Assembly: GCA_034430615.1 (NCBI GenBank)
Contig: DAOUEJ010000010.1
Span: forward strand, 28,618 to 92,617
Direction of reading: 5' to 3'
From: E44-bin32 sp034430615
GTDB taxonomy: Bacteria; Chloroflexota; Anaerolineae; Anaerolineales; E44-bin32
Length of the DNA stretch: 64,000 nt
Every line of letters starts with the position of its first letter. Positions within the stretch are counted from its first letter, which is position 1. Positions 44,439 to 53,313 of this stretch are shown here, piece after piece. The position numbers were made by a program, and so were the translations under genes. The notes under the pieces were generated by a model. The model was not told where the DNA came from, searched no databases, and saw nothing but the letters and a program-made list of their open reading frames with translations.

Positions 44439-45345
44439 AAGCAGACTTGCGGAGAGAATGGGCCACCTCGAGTGCGCCTTCCCAACCAGATCTATGATCC
44501 TCGAGCGCCCAAATTCCAGACAAGACAGCTTGCGAGTACCCCCAACCTGCAATGCGCTGCCTGTCGATGGCAAGAAATTCTGAGAACGCGGCTACTCTTC
44601 TTTCCTGGATCCTGTCCAACCCCGACCAGTTAAGCAGATCCGGCATCGGGTTGCGCAGAAACGCGCCAATTTCATAGGCTGGCTCACCAATCACACCTTG
44701 AGGATCGATCGCAATCCAAGGCAATCGGTCCCCAGCCAGGATGTTTCCATGGTGGAGATCACCGTGTAAAAGAACAGGGAGGTCCATCGATCCAGCTAGT
44801 TCAGCATATAAGTGTTCAGCCTCATCTACCAATTTTTCCGGGAGCGGGCCAGATGTGCCGGCGAACTGCTCCCTCAACCTCTGAAACCCGTTCCACCAGC
44901 CGGTGACCGTCGGCATCAGGGTGGCTGACGCGGGTGTCTGATGCAGCTGCCGCATCACCGTTACAGCTGCTTCGATCGCTTCAGACTCATTGAGTTGCTT
45001 TAGATCCCTTCCTGGCCGGACTCTCTCGATGAGCATCGCTCCCAATGCCAGGTCGTACTTGAGGATGTATGGGGCACCTTGGCCACCATATAGTCGAAGA
45101 CATTCTACCTCGCGCTCGAAGTGATCGCCTGGCACCTCAAGCTTGAGGATAGCCTCTCTCCCGTCTTCTTGAATAGCGGGGGCAACGTAGTTGTATGTGA
45201 GGGCATGAAAAGGCTCATCAACTCGAATACACCACTGTTCTTCGATCGAGTCGATCAACGCTTGTAACTTATCTAGCCACTCCCGACCTTCTCCACCATG
45301 CAGGTCGAGTATGCGATTCGCGAAGTCCGCTGAAGGTTCAGTCAT
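44431..45345 (-). CDS. Aminoglycoside/streptomycin phosphotransferase-like kinase
   Basis: 304 residues from the ATG at 45345 (MTEPSADFANRILD); the longer frame overlaps repeat R4b and is not used. APH fold: EAILKLEVPGDHFEREVECL (ATP Lys), GAMLIERVRPGRDLKQLN, catalytic LLHGDLHHGNILAG and metal-binding IAIDPQGVIGEPAYEIGAFL. The pattern is that of the APH(6)-like family (streptomycin 6-kinase / hydroxyurea phosphotransferase). Resistance is possible but not shown; many environmental members act on other sugars. Its stop lies in repeat R3. Confidence 0.83.
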   Translation of the reverse strand: MTEPSADFANRILDLHGGEGREWLDKLQALIDSIEEQWCIRVDEPFHALTYNYVAPAIQEDGREAILKLEVPGDHFEREVECLRLYGGQGAPYILKYDLALGAMLIERVRPGRDLKQLNESEAIEAAVTVMRQLHQTPASATLMPTVTGWWNGFQRLREQFAGTSGPLPEKLVDEAEHLYAELAGSMDLPVLLHGDLHHGNILAGDRLPWIAIDPQGVIGEPAYEIGAFLRNPMPDLLNWSGLDRIQERRVAAFSEFLAIDRQRIAGWGYSQAVLSGIWALEDHRSGWEGALEVAHSLRKSAFI

Positions 45346-45369
45346 CGTCTCGAAATTGGCTTCTGCCCC

Positions 45370-45562
45370 GAACAACGTCGAGCTTTGCGGAGCACCCAGC
45401 GGGCCGCGTGGCGTCCACAGGCTCGTGTACAATCCAGCTATAGTGATCCACTTTGACCACGGTTTCCAGCAGCAGTATCCCGATCCATCGATTGAGATAT
45501 GCGCGCTCCCCCGTTCCCAGCTCGTTCACCATGCTGTAACTACAGGGCAGCAAGACGTTGAC
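45370..45562 (-). repeat. Dispersed cassette-like repeat, copy R4b
   Basis: In minus sense 45562 to 45370: TCAACGTCTTGCTGCCCTGT, AGTTACAGCATGGTGAACGA, later CCCGCTGGGTGCTCCGCAAA and GCTCGACGTTGTTC. The two ends are inverted complements: CAACGTC-TT-GC against CAACGTC-GA-GC. It separates the broken GNAT (stop at 45609) from the kinase-like gene (start at 45345). Confidence 0.65.
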
Positions 45563-45608
45563 CCGTGTGCTGCCTTGCAATAGCCCTTCTCCTACGATCA
45601 TACTTTAT

Positions 45609-46034
45609 TCAGAGTTGCTTTGTTAGAAAATAGCGGCGATATCCTGAAGGAAAATCAGTAAGTACGCCAAAAACCTGATATCCATATTTCTGATAAAAGT
45701 TGGGTGCCTGAAAAGAAAAGGTATCCAAATACACATTCTTTGCGCCACGTTCTCGCGTTTCATCCTCAGCATGCATTAGCAGGCGATGGCCATATCCACG
45801 ACCGCGAAGCTCTTCTTTGACCCATAATAAATCTAAATGAAACCAGTCTCAGTAGGTTTCACCTAACACACCTCCTACGATCACTTGATCGGGCGCGCTA
45901 AGCGAGAAACAAAGGCGTTGAAATTGATCATCACCTGCTTTTTGTACATTGTAATTACGGAGCCCGTGGCCAATAATCCCCCACACCGCTTGTTCAGGTT
46001 CATCGACATAGACAATTTGATATTCTTCATCCAT
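45609..46034 (-). pseudogene. GNAT acetyltransferase gene with in-frame TGA at codon 62
   Basis: From the ATG at 46034: MDEEYQIVYVDEPEQAVWGI, QRLCFSLSAPDQVIVGGVLG, ETY, then TGA (45849-45851), then in the same frame DWFHLDLLWVKEELRGRGYG, HRLLMHAEDETRERGAKNVY, YQKYGYQVFGVLTDFPSG and TGA at 45609. The acetyl-CoA loop RGRGYGHRLL follows the lesion. The TGA stands where Trp is expected (YWDWFHLDLLWV). One lesion, otherwise intact. Confidence 0.75.
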
Positions 46035-46161
46035 GGGGTTCCAATCAACTCCTTTCGTCAAGCCTTCGGATCACCCCAGAAGGGCATTCTCGAGTCAAGC
46101 AGATATCTTACAGGAAATAATAGTGAAATATAATTGGCTACCAATTTAGAGCTGAGCAGCC

Positions 46162-46234
46162 CCCGCTTGACCTTACAATGAAAAAGATGGGGGCCGAAGC
46201 ACGAGGTCAAAAGCCCGACCGCGCCTCAAGCGGG
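46162..46234. repeat. 73-bp element with 9-bp inverted ends, matching an IS481-type remnant tail
   Basis: CCCGCTTGA (46162-46170) and TCAAGCGGG (46226-46234) bound the stretch. The adjoining text TTACAATGAAAAAGA also occurs at the end of the transposase remnant at 55513, so this could be a solo end or a small derivative of the same insertion sequence. Confidence 0.45.
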
Positions 46235-46339
46235 CTCAAGCCAGGACTTAACAAAGATTGTGTTTCTCGTCCTCGATTGTAATTGGAATGTGATTGCATG
46301 GCAGCAAGAGGTCAGGTGCCAGGCCGGAGCAAATAAAGA

Positions 46340-46855
46340 TCACAAGAAAAGAGCCATCATAAGAATGTCGTCATACTCTCCATCCAGTTTGCGCGACTTG
46401 ATCTTACGGCCTTCAATCAGGAATCCATCTCTTTCATACAGATTGATGGCAGCTCTGTTGGATTCGAAGACTTCCAACTCGACCTTCTCAAGCCCGCTTG
46501 CTTTAGCTCTCAACAATGCTTCCGTCAGAAGCAAGGGTCCAAGACCTCTCCCGCGATACTCTTTCAAGACCCCCATCCCCAATTCACCTACATGATCAAG
46601 CCCTGGCCAGCGGTGCGCTGTGATATCACACCAGCCAACGACTTTGGATGAATCAATCGCCAAAACTCGAATATCACTCCTGTCCATGGCCGCCTGAACA
46701 AAATCCTTCACAATTTCCAGTGGCGGTGCTTCGAGCTGGGCGAGATATCGTCGTTCCCTTGCGACCGAATCCAGGCATTCTCTAAAACCAGGAATGTCTT
46801 GTACGGTGATTGCTCTGATCTCGATAGCATCGAATTTAACTTTGCCGTGAGTCAT
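46340..46855 (-). CDS. GNAT-family N-acetyltransferase
   Basis: 171 residues. Strand VGELGMGVLKEYRGRGLGPL carries the acetyl-CoA loop YRGRGLG, followed by LLTEALLRAKASGLEKVELE and VFESNRAAINLYERDGFLIE, the standard GNAT end (N-x-A-x-x-L-Y-x-x-x-G-F). Likely a ribosomal-protein- or small-molecule-type acetyltransferase. Intact. Confidence 0.9.
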   Translation of the reverse strand: MTHGKVKFDAIEIRAITVQDIPGFRECLDSVARERRYLAQLEAPPLEIVKDFVQAAMDRSDIRVLAIDSSKVVGWCDITAHRWPGLDHVGELGMGVLKEYRGRGLGPLLLTEALLRAKASGLEKVELEVFESNRAAINLYERDGFLIEGRKIKSRKLDGEYDDILMMALFL

Positions 46856-47090
46856 CAAGGTACCTCATCGATCAATTCTGAGGGATTAGATATCAATATC
46901 TCTGGCCCTGTGGTTAACATGTTGACCACGACTCCCCATTATTCTGGAGCACCTTAATCAATGCGCACCTCATCAGATCCTCAATCGAAATATCCCTTCG
47001 AGTTCCAGCCAAACATCCGGGTCTCTCACGCTATCTTGCCCGAAGCAGGTTCAGCAATACGCCTGCCACTCACCCTACTTGTAGGAGGAC
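46856..47090. other. Intergenic stretch with palindrome and a weak repeat copy
   Basis: Perfect-like palindrome GTGGTTAACATGTTGACCAC at 46910-46929. Directly after the ICMT-like gene stop (47091) the minus-sense text GTCCTCCTACAAGTAGGGTG then AGTGGCAGGCG weakly resembles the dispersed repeat's hairpin block. No gene recognised. Confidence 0.4.
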
Positions 47091-47654
47091 TCAATACAGG
47101 AAAGGAATGAACTTCTTCGTCCGCTTCGTGTACTCCTGGTAGGCAGGACCAAAGTAGCGAATGCTTTCAGCCTCATCGACGCTGGCGGTCAGAATAAGGA
47201 ACCCGGTCGCAGAAGCGACCAGGAAACTTGATGCCCAGCTTACCTCTTTAAAGAAGATCCCCCACGCCAGGTACAGCAGGGAAGCGTAGAGCGGGTGCCG
47301 GATGAAACGATATGCGCCCTCTTCCACGATCCTGGTTGTCTTCTCGAACCCGAGCAGCGTGATGTCATCCCGTGCATCGCTCGCCTCTCCGAAGCGCTGC
47401 AGCAGCCAGGCTGCATGCAGAACCAGGAATCCCGATGTGAATAAAAGCAGCCACGAAATCAATTGTTGGATTGAGAAGGGATCCCGAAACCATACCCCGA
47501 CATTTGTAAAGAATAAGCCCAGGATGCTCTCCCATGCCAAGAAGCGATAGAAGCCATAGGAGCGTGGGGAGCGAAGCGAGGTGCGTGATAGATATCCAAG
47601 TAGGATGGAAAGACCCAGGAAGCCGCCCAGCTTGATAATCAATGATGTCGCCAT
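47091..47654 (-). CDS. Isoprenylcysteine carboxyl methyltransferase-like membrane protein (copy 4)
   Basis: 187 residues, five helices. Motif EEGAYRFIRHPLYASLLYLA and C-terminal FGPAYQEYTKRTKKFIPFLY fit the ICMT/NnrU-like membrane methyltransferase fold. Fourth such gene in the window. Confidence 0.85.
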   Translation of the reverse strand: MATSLIIKLGGFLGLSILLGYLSRTSLRSPRSYGFYRFLAWESILGLFFTNVGVWFRDPFSIQQLISWLLLFTSGFLVLHAAWLLQRFGEASDARDDITLLGFEKTTRIVEEGAYRFIRHPLYASLLYLAWGIFFKEVSWASSFLVASATGFLILTASVDEAESIRYFGPAYQEYTKRTKKFIPFLY

Positions 47655-48097
47655 ATCAATTTGTACCTTCCAACGCTTCTAACGGATCGCCTTGCGTACA
47701 TCTTCTAGATTGTAGTGCCATTTTATGCCGCGATCGGTGCTAGCCAAGTATGAAATGCACTGAAGTGAGCGTAACAAGTTGATATCCCCCGCCGGAATAT
47801 GACGGATCCTGGCCCATTCAAATGCTTGTGTAATTTTGCACAAGTCGATACATCTTCGCTTCAATTAATTATTCGCTCGCCATGGAGAGCTGCGCACTGG
47901 ATGCGATCGGGCCTTGATTCGCTGTGATTAATTAAACACCTAGCATTATTGCACTCCAAGCTGAGTGGTGGCGTGCTCATTCGCCCGACCGAATTGGGGT
48001 TCGGCCGCATATCTAGCAAGTCCGGGTCGCGATCCTACGCGATCTTAGGGGTATCTGGCGCTTGGCAAAGTAAGGGAACCACAGCTTTTACCCGACT
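47655..48097. other. Intergenic stretch, at most a weak small ORF
   Basis: About 440 bases. A 61-codon frame at 47679-47864 on the minus strand (AFEWARIRHIPAGDINLLRS) starts with TTG and has no recognised family; I would not call it a gene. Otherwise no feature is seen. Confidence 0.35.
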
Positions 48098-48508
48098 TCA
48101 AGACATAAAAGCAAAGTAAGCAACAAGCGTAGCCAGTGAGGAAATTAGCACACCAAAACCCATGCCTACGGGGAGGGATTTTCGTAAATGTTCCTTCATT
48201 GATTCGCGGCCCCTCTCCTCCGACAGATGTAGGAAACCTGGCCGCCAATAGCCCAATACGAATGCATCAATGAAGAGCGTATCAAACAGGAAGAGGATCA
48301 GGTATAGACCATAATTGATGATAAAGAGGCTCCCCGCTCCGAGTTTCACTTCCTTCCTGGCCATACCGAAATAAGTCGCAATGATGATGAAGCCCACAAC
48401 AGCCACAAGGAATGAGATCATCGTGAAATAACCCCGGAAAGGTATTTTCTCTTTCAGCGTCCCATCATATTTCCGGGCAGTATAAGCAATCCCCGTCCTG
48501 AAAACCAT
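48098..48508 (-). CDS. Membrane protein, N-terminus probably replaced by a deletion junction
   Basis: Up to 136 residues, or 107 from the ATG at 48421 (MISFLVAVVGFIIIATYF). Four helices; LGAGSLFIINYGLYLILFLF and DTLFIDAFVLGYWRPGFLHL suggest a conserved but unnamed integral membrane family. Its first 55 bases overlap the end of the GNAT-type ORF in another frame, with no intergenic region or ribosome site, which suggests that the original start was lost when a deletion joined the two genes. Confidence 0.55.
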   Translation of the reverse strand: MVFRTGIAYTARKYDGTLKEKIPFRGYFTMISFLVAVVGFIIIATYFGMARKEVKLGAGSLFIINYGLYLILFLFDTLFIDAFVLGYWRPGFLHLSEERGRESMKEHLRKSLPVGMGFGVLISSLATLVAYFAFMS

Positions 48509-49367
48509 AGAAAATCCACCGCACAGCGATCGTAGCCGGCCTCGCCGGCTAGCTTCAGTCCTTGGTTGAGCAGAGCTGTGGCGATACCAGTTCCCCGGAT
48601 ACCTTTCTTCGTGAAGGCCCGGTAGATGCTGGTCGTATTTTCTTCAACGATAATCCTGCAAACATCCTCATTCGCCGGCCCAAAGCTCATGAAAGCTACC
48701 GGTTCTCCATTATTGGATGCCATCAGAATTGACTTATTGGGATCTCTTACCCACCCCTCAAAGTGACTTAGTCCGTTTTTATCGGTCAACAGGAAGGCCG
48801 GAGCTTCCTTCATGTGCTCCCAGAGCGCTTCGTCCAACGCCATGATTTCTTCAAGATCTTGAAGCCCTGCGAGGCGAATTTGGATATCGGGCTCTATGTT
48901 CGGGATGGGCTCCAGGTTTCGTACTGCGTCCACGGCCACCATTCCGAAACCCAGCCAATGCAATGCACTGATCGCTACATCGTCGTTTGGAAAAACACTG
49001 ATGTAGTGAGCAACAGACTTAGCTGCAACCCAATGGGCTGCAAGGTGTCTGTACATCTCCTCGTAGATAACCTTGTTGTCTTCTGGCTCGGCAGCATTCG
49101 CCCATTCCGGGCTGAACGTACTCCTTTTCCCCCTGAAAGAAGGAAATCGCCAGCCCGTGAGGAAACCAACGAGTCGACCTCCACGAATCGCCGCCACACC
49201 AGCCTCGCTCGAATTTGCTATATCCCTTAGAAGGGTAGGAACTCCGCAGCCTCCGTGTAGCGGGCCGGCAGTAGCGGTACCTGCTGCCGCAGTTGGGTGA
49301 ACCGTTCACTCACCAAAGCAGTTGCATCTTCGAAATGTTCCTCTCGAAACGGAACGATTTTGAGCAT
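48454..49367 (-). pseudogene. Two-domain GNAT acetyltransferase gene, frameshifted and C-terminally truncated
   Basis: The start at 49367 (GGAG nine bases before) reads MLKIVPFREEHFEDATALVS, VPLLPARYTEAAEFLP. One base is missing at about 49229; restoring it continues LRDIANSSEAGVAAIRGGRL, VGFLTGWRFPSFRGKRSTF and a second GNAT-like half with IQIRLAGLQDLEEIMALDEA and FTKKGIRGTGIATALLNQGL (acetyl-CoA loop). After GYDRCAVDF the expected end is replaced by 20 unrelated residues and TGA at 48454. Two lesions: inactive gene. Confidence 0.72.
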
Positions 49368-49465
49368 TTCTTGATCTCCGATGATGCCTGCGGGTGGAAC
49401 TGCTTCGCCAATGTGAAGTGGCCCGCCCGTCTCCAGAAACAAGCCGTTTGTGGGCGGCAGATTAT

Positions 49466-49909
49466 TTACTCACGAATTACCTGGACCTCGACCTCAAGCG
49501 CCCCGGAGTTATCATCGAGATCAACATCATTGATCCCCAGGGATAAGACGCCAGCTTCCCCAACAACATGCCGATATCCCTCCCCGACCAGAAAAGGCTG
49601 ATTGTCCCCGATACGGCCGATCAGTGCCGCATGGGAGACAGCGTCCATTACATTGCAGCGGCAATTTGGATCACCACCCGAACCAGTTGCATCATAGGTG
49701 CTGCCGGGCCATGGCGACCACTCTCCTGCTATATGGTGAATCGAGAGCAGATCACCCGGGCGAATTGCAATACCTGTATCTGTCCAGCCATCCATGGCAG
49801 AGACTTCGACGATTTCACTGGACGAGATCCGGCCAAAGCTGAAGGGAATGATGCAGGCCAGCGAAAGCAGCACGAGTGATACGGCTGGAAGCATGTGCTT
49901 TCTCTGCAT
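49466..49909 (-). CDS. Secreted PA-I/LecA-like lectin-domain protein
   Basis: 147 residues: signal peptide or lipobox (LPAVSLVLLSLACIIPFSFG, with LAC), then a beta-sandwich WTDTGIAIRPGDLLSIHHIA, GEWSPWPGSTYDATGSGGDP, VSHAALIGRIGDNQPFLVGE, LSLGINDVDLDDNSGALEVE. This arrangement matches the LecA-like family that binds Ca and galactosides in some members. If lipidated, it is displayed outside the membrane. Confidence 0.78.
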   Translation of the reverse strand: MQRKHMLPAVSLVLLSLACIIPFSFGRISSSEIVEVSAMDGWTDTGIAIRPGDLLSIHHIAGEWSPWPGSTYDATGSGGDPNCRCNVMDAVSHAALIGRIGDNQPFLVGEGYRHVVGEAGVLSLGINDVDLDDNSGALEVEVQVIRE

Positions 49910-50059
49910 GTGATACGCCTCCTTTCGAGGGTTCCCGTGGTGTTATTTCGCGTCCGGGCTACGATATCGTCCCACCCATCGCGATCAGGTAAGGACAGCC
50001 AGAGCGGTTGCTCACAGGATTTTTTAATCGAGCCAGAGCCCAAATGGCGATACCGACTC

Positions 50060-50623
50060 TTACTTAAGACGAACGTCAGGCGCCCAGGTTGTTGCGAAGG
50101 AGAACTGCATCTGGTGAAACAGCCACTCCCCCTCTTCCTTAACGGCAACTGCCGTCAGACGAAAAGGCCAAACGTACGTCTCGCTCAACGGCAGCCCAAG
50201 CACAATATCGTTTCCCTGACCTACGATGTCCAGCATTTTCGCCTGCTTGGTCATTTCATCGTCTTTCAGGACTTCTGCCACATAATCCAGGTAGCCGGTG
50301 TAGCGTTCGTTGCTCGAGATGGTATCGGTGACGGTACCGGTGGTCGCGAGCCATGCCACTTTCCCGCGGGTATGAATGCGGGCTCCTTCCACATCGAACC
50401 TTACATCACCCCAGTGTTCCCAATCACCCCCCACCAGCTCGCGCACCGCTTCCCGCCCCCGGCACCACTCTTCACCCGACAGATCAACGGCGTTCGTGCC
50501 AATCACTTCAAGTTCGTCACTATCAACAAACAGTTCTATAAACTCATCGAGGTGCGTCTGATCCCGCCTGGAGTAACCCTCCTGAAACCGGGTCAACAAC
50601 TTTCTCACCTCCGCAGTCTCCAT
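50060..50623 (-). CDS. SnoaL-like / NTF2-fold protein
   Basis: 187 residues with the NTF2-like pattern LLTRFQEGYSRRDQTHLDEF, IELFVDSDELEVIGTNAVDL then KVAWLATTGTVTDT and EGEWLFHQMQFSFATTW. Stand-alone members bind small ligands or are cyclases and isomerases. Function open. Confidence 0.8.
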   Translation of the reverse strand: METAEVRKLLTRFQEGYSRRDQTHLDEFIELFVDSDELEVIGTNAVDLSGEEWCRGREAVRELVGGDWEHWGDVRFDVEGARIHTRGKVAWLATTGTVTDTISSNERYTGYLDYVAEVLKDDEMTKQAKMLDIVGQGNDIVLGLPLSETYVWPFRLTAVAVKEEGEWLFHQMQFSFATTWAPDVRLK

Positions 50624-50841
50624 CGTGCAGCCTCCAAATTCCGAAAGAGATCGAGCGAATTGACAGGCCCCGTCTTAACGAATTCTTGATCCATTGCCGC
50701 ATTCAGACTCTCTGATCCCTCAGCCGTATGGACTTTCAATCTGAAATAGGGACACATTGGCCAGCGGGTGAGGGACCAACTCTTTTCAAGTGGATATTGT
50801 CAAAGCATTCACCAGCAAGTAATTCCACATTTCGTGTCCCC

Positions 50842-51225
50842 CTATCCCTTAACGTAGGATAACTTCTCACAGATCGTGCCATCCTTTACCTGGAACAGAT
50901 CGACACCACGAACGAATTCATGATTGCCCTCAGCATCTTCCCAATCGTACTTCCAACGCATAACGCAGCGTGCCCCGGAACCAAAGAGGTTTTCGATCTC
51001 GATGTGAGCCTGGGGTGATTTATGAAAGAAGTCTTCCCAATACTGCTTGATTGCCTGCTTCCCTTGATATACCTTGCCTTCCGGTGCTGGATGCGTGCTT
51101 TCGAAGATACAATCCTCACTCATCAGCTGCATCATACCTGGGACATCATGCCGGTTGAAGGCCTGGTTGAATTCAAGGACTATGCGCATTGCCGATTCCA
51201 AACGTGACATCCGGATTGGACTCAT
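50842..51225 (-). CDS. SnoaL-like ketosteroid-isomerase-fold protein
   Basis: 127 residues (or from the ATG at 51210). NTF2-like pattern VLEFNQAFNRHDVPGMMQLM, SEDCIFESTHPAPEGKVYQG, KQAIKQYWEDFFHKSP and EFVRGVDLFQVKDGTICEKL. Related to but not a close copy of the gene at 50060. Confidence 0.84.
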   Translation of the reverse strand: MSPIRMSRLESAMRIVLEFNQAFNRHDVPGMMQLMSEDCIFESTHPAPEGKVYQGKQAIKQYWEDFFHKSPQAHIEIENLFGSGARCVMRWKYDWEDAEGNHEFVRGVDLFQVKDGTICEKLSYVKG

Positions 51226-51330
51226 AGCGAAAACTTCCCCATCATGAGAAAGCCAATCGGTACCTTAGCCGCCTCGACCTGAGTGGGTCCACAACACCGC
51301 CAGAACAATATTCAGCGAATCGGTCGGGGG

Positions 51331-51351
51331 CCGCTCAAGCGGATTTTTTTT
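51331..51351 (+). terminator. Terminator-like hairpin on the plus strand without an upstream plus-strand gene
   Basis: CCGC-TCAA-GCGG followed by ATTTTTTTT. Short stem but a strong T-run. It faces the wrong way for the minus-strand genes around it; it may be a leftover of a lost gene. Confidence 0.5.
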
Positions 51352-51364
51352 AATAGCAACCTCA

Positions 51365-52336
51365 TCACTCGCTGGCCGACAGTCCTGAGACAGGTAGGTC
51401 TGTCATGGATTCCTCGGGGTCGAAGGGACCTTCCTTTGAAAAATCAGGCAGGTAGTGCTTCTGACTTTCCATTTCCTGAATGAAAGCATTCTCAAGGCCA
51501 AGATCAAATGCATAATCCATGACCTGATCATATTCTTCTTCTGTCAAAGTCCGGTTTATGCCAGGATAGTCACCTGCCTTATATAGAGGGGAATATTGTG
51601 ACATGATACTTACATAGGTATCCAGAGATAGCTCTGCCAATAACCGAAGACATTTTCGGCTGTTTTCCAGGTAACCGGGCAATACCAGATGCCGGACCAA
51701 CAGCCCCCGTAACGCAATGCCATCCTCATCCATTTTCAGATGGCCTACCTGGTCCAGCATCTCTCTGAGAACCCCAGGAATGACGTCAGCATAATCGTCT
51801 ACCCCTGAAAGCTGCTTTCCAAGCCCATTTTCCAGGTATTTGATGTCCGGCAAGTAGATATCCACCAGACCCCGGATCAGCCGCAGCGCATCTACTGCAT
51901 CATAGCCATTTGTGTTGTACACCACCGGAAGCACAAACCCTTTCCCCTTCGCCACATCAATGGCGTCTGCCATCTGAAACACCATATGAGAAGGCGAAAC
52001 AAAGTTGACGTTATGGGCGCCCGTGTCCTGTAAACGCAGCATTTCAGATGCAAGCTCAGCCGTAGTCAGAGTTTGGGTGTGGAATCGTTTAAACTCCTGG
52101 CTGATCTGGTAGTTCTGGCAAAACACACAGCGAAGATTGCATCCGGGAAAAAAGATCGTCCCTGAGCCTCTTGTCCCTGAGATCGGGGGTTCTTCCCCGT
52201 AATGTAGGCCGGCATGAGAAATGCGAATATCAGCATTGATCTTGCAGAACCCGACCTGCCCTGCAAGCCGGTCCACCCTGCACATGCGTGGGCAGCATTC
52301 ACACTTTGTCAGTTGAGCTGTCAGTGGTCCATTCAT
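51365..52336 (-). CDS. Radical SAM protein, PflA-like activating-enzyme family
   Basis: 323 residues. The SAM/4Fe-4S motif CNLRCVFCQNYQISQE (CxxxCxxC) at about residue 69, an upstream Cys-rich segment KCECCPRMCRVDR and GFCK, and YNTNGYDAVDALRLI and LPDIKYLENGLGKQL. It follows the COG1313-type putative pyruvate-formate-lyase activating enzymes, whose targets are mostly unknown. No glycyl radical enzyme is nearby. Confidence 0.88.
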   Translation of the reverse strand: MNGPLTAQLTKCECCPRMCRVDRLAGQVGFCKINADIRISHAGLHYGEEPPISGTRGSGTIFFPGCNLRCVFCQNYQISQEFKRFHTQTLTTAELASEMLRLQDTGAHNVNFVSPSHMVFQMADAIDVAKGKGFVLPVVYNTNGYDAVDALRLIRGLVDIYLPDIKYLENGLGKQLSGVDDYADVIPGVLREMLDQVGHLKMDEDGIALRGLLVRHLVLPGYLENSRKCLRLLAELSLDTYVSIMSQYSPLYKAGDYPGINRTLTEEEYDQVMDYAFDLGLENAFIQEMESQKHYLPDFSKEGPFDPEESMTDLPVSGLSASE

Positions 52337-52482
52337 ATATATGCATCACCTGTTGTGCATTTCAACCTGGACCGCCAATCCAAAATTAGGGGTGGAACAG
52401 ATCGGCCATTCCCTAAAATCGCGGCCGCCGACCAGCCTCGATATCGCAAAGTGATCCAACCGGACATCACTGGTGCCGCGAA

Positions 52483-52577
52483 TTCATGCGTTCTATGTAG
52501 CTGTCACACCTCGCAGATCCCAGATTCTTCGCGGGCACGTCCTTTCCTATTGTACATACAGCACAGTGAGAAGTTAT
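52483..52577 (-). repeat. Dispersed cassette-like repeat, partial copy R5b
   Basis: In minus sense from 52577: ATAACTTCTCACTGTGCTGT, ATGTACAATAGG, then GGGATCTGCGAGG...AGAACGCATG. The stop TAA of trmO (52574-52576) lies within ATAAC. Spacing and text match the left block of copies R3 and R4; the rest up to the radical SAM gene is not clearly alignable. Confidence 0.5.
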
Positions 52578-53080
52578 TCATCCTTTCCAGACGCACTACC
52601 CTCAAATCGATCATCCGATACTTTAGTGCGGATTTCATCTTCGCCAGCAGCCAACCACCCTACCCTTACATTTGGCTCCTGATCAAATCCGGGAATATAA
52701 GGTTTGATATCGAGCAGAGGGGTTCCATCAAGAATGTCAACATTCGCTATGTACAGCCTCTCATTCTCTATTCGTTTCAACTCTACAATGGATAAGCCGA
52801 TTGGATTTGGCCGAGTTGGCGCTCGAGTCGCAAAAACACCATGAGGTTGTTTGTCCAGAAATGGGATAACAACGAGTTCGGCATCCATTACTTTATGAAA
52901 ATGATAAAGCAGGTAAATATGCGAGAAGCCATCAAGGTCTTGAAGCCCTGCGCGATAGGGCGCAAATATCTCTACCCAACCTTCAATTCCCTGAGCACTT
53001 GATGGCTGAATAGGCATTCCCTTAATGTCCGTGAAAGGGCTGTGAATTACCCCGATAGATTTAAATTGAACAACGCTCAT
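52574..53080 (-). CDS. trmO: TrmO-like tRNA (t6A37) methyltransferase
   Basis: 168 residues: FKSIGVIHSPFTDIKGMPIQ, GLQDLDGFSHIYLLYHFHKV, FLDKQPHGVFATRAPTRPNP, IGLSIVELKRIE and VDILDGTPLLDIKPYIPGFD are diagnostic for TsaA/TrmO, a SAM-dependent enzyme methylating N6-threonylcarbamoyladenosine in tRNA. Slightly longer than the minimal family domain. The stop falls in the ATAAC edge of the following repeat. Confidence 0.92.
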   Translation of the reverse strand: MSVVQFKSIGVIHSPFTDIKGMPIQPSSAQGIEGWVEIFAPYRAGLQDLDGFSHIYLLYHFHKVMDAELVVIPFLDKQPHGVFATRAPTRPNPIGLSIVELKRIENERLYIANVDILDGTPLLDIKPYIPGFDQEPNVRVGWLAAGEDEIRTKVSDDRFEGSASGKDE

Positions 53081-53313
53081 AATATTGGCCCCTGGATATT
53101 GAACAACATATGGATCTACCTACGCGCAGCGCCAAGGTGGGAACGGATCTTCCTGGCAGCGAGCCGGCAGGCCTTCCTTAGGTGCTGCCTGGTCCTGCAC
53201 CCTTTGTAGGGATCGCATTTTTACCAACTCGATCGTTGAACCGGCTCGGCAATTCCGATGTAATCGCGGGATATCAAGCTGTCAGTCAGCCGAAATAATA
53301 GACTATCACAGGC
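53081..53313. other. Intergenic stretch
   Basis: 233 bases between trmO and the ICMT-like gene. GC-rich text with CCGAGCCGGTTC-type hairpin potential around 53240; no ORF and no clear repeat copy. Confidence 0.35.

Noticed and set aside
47679..47864. 61-codon frame with TTG start
   Set aside because: No ribosome site or family; listed only as part of an intergenic stretch.
50740..50850. GGGACA...TGTCCC around the SnoaL intergenic gap as possible IS ends
   Set aside because: Six-base ends about 110 bases apart with no transposase and no second copy are too weak to call.
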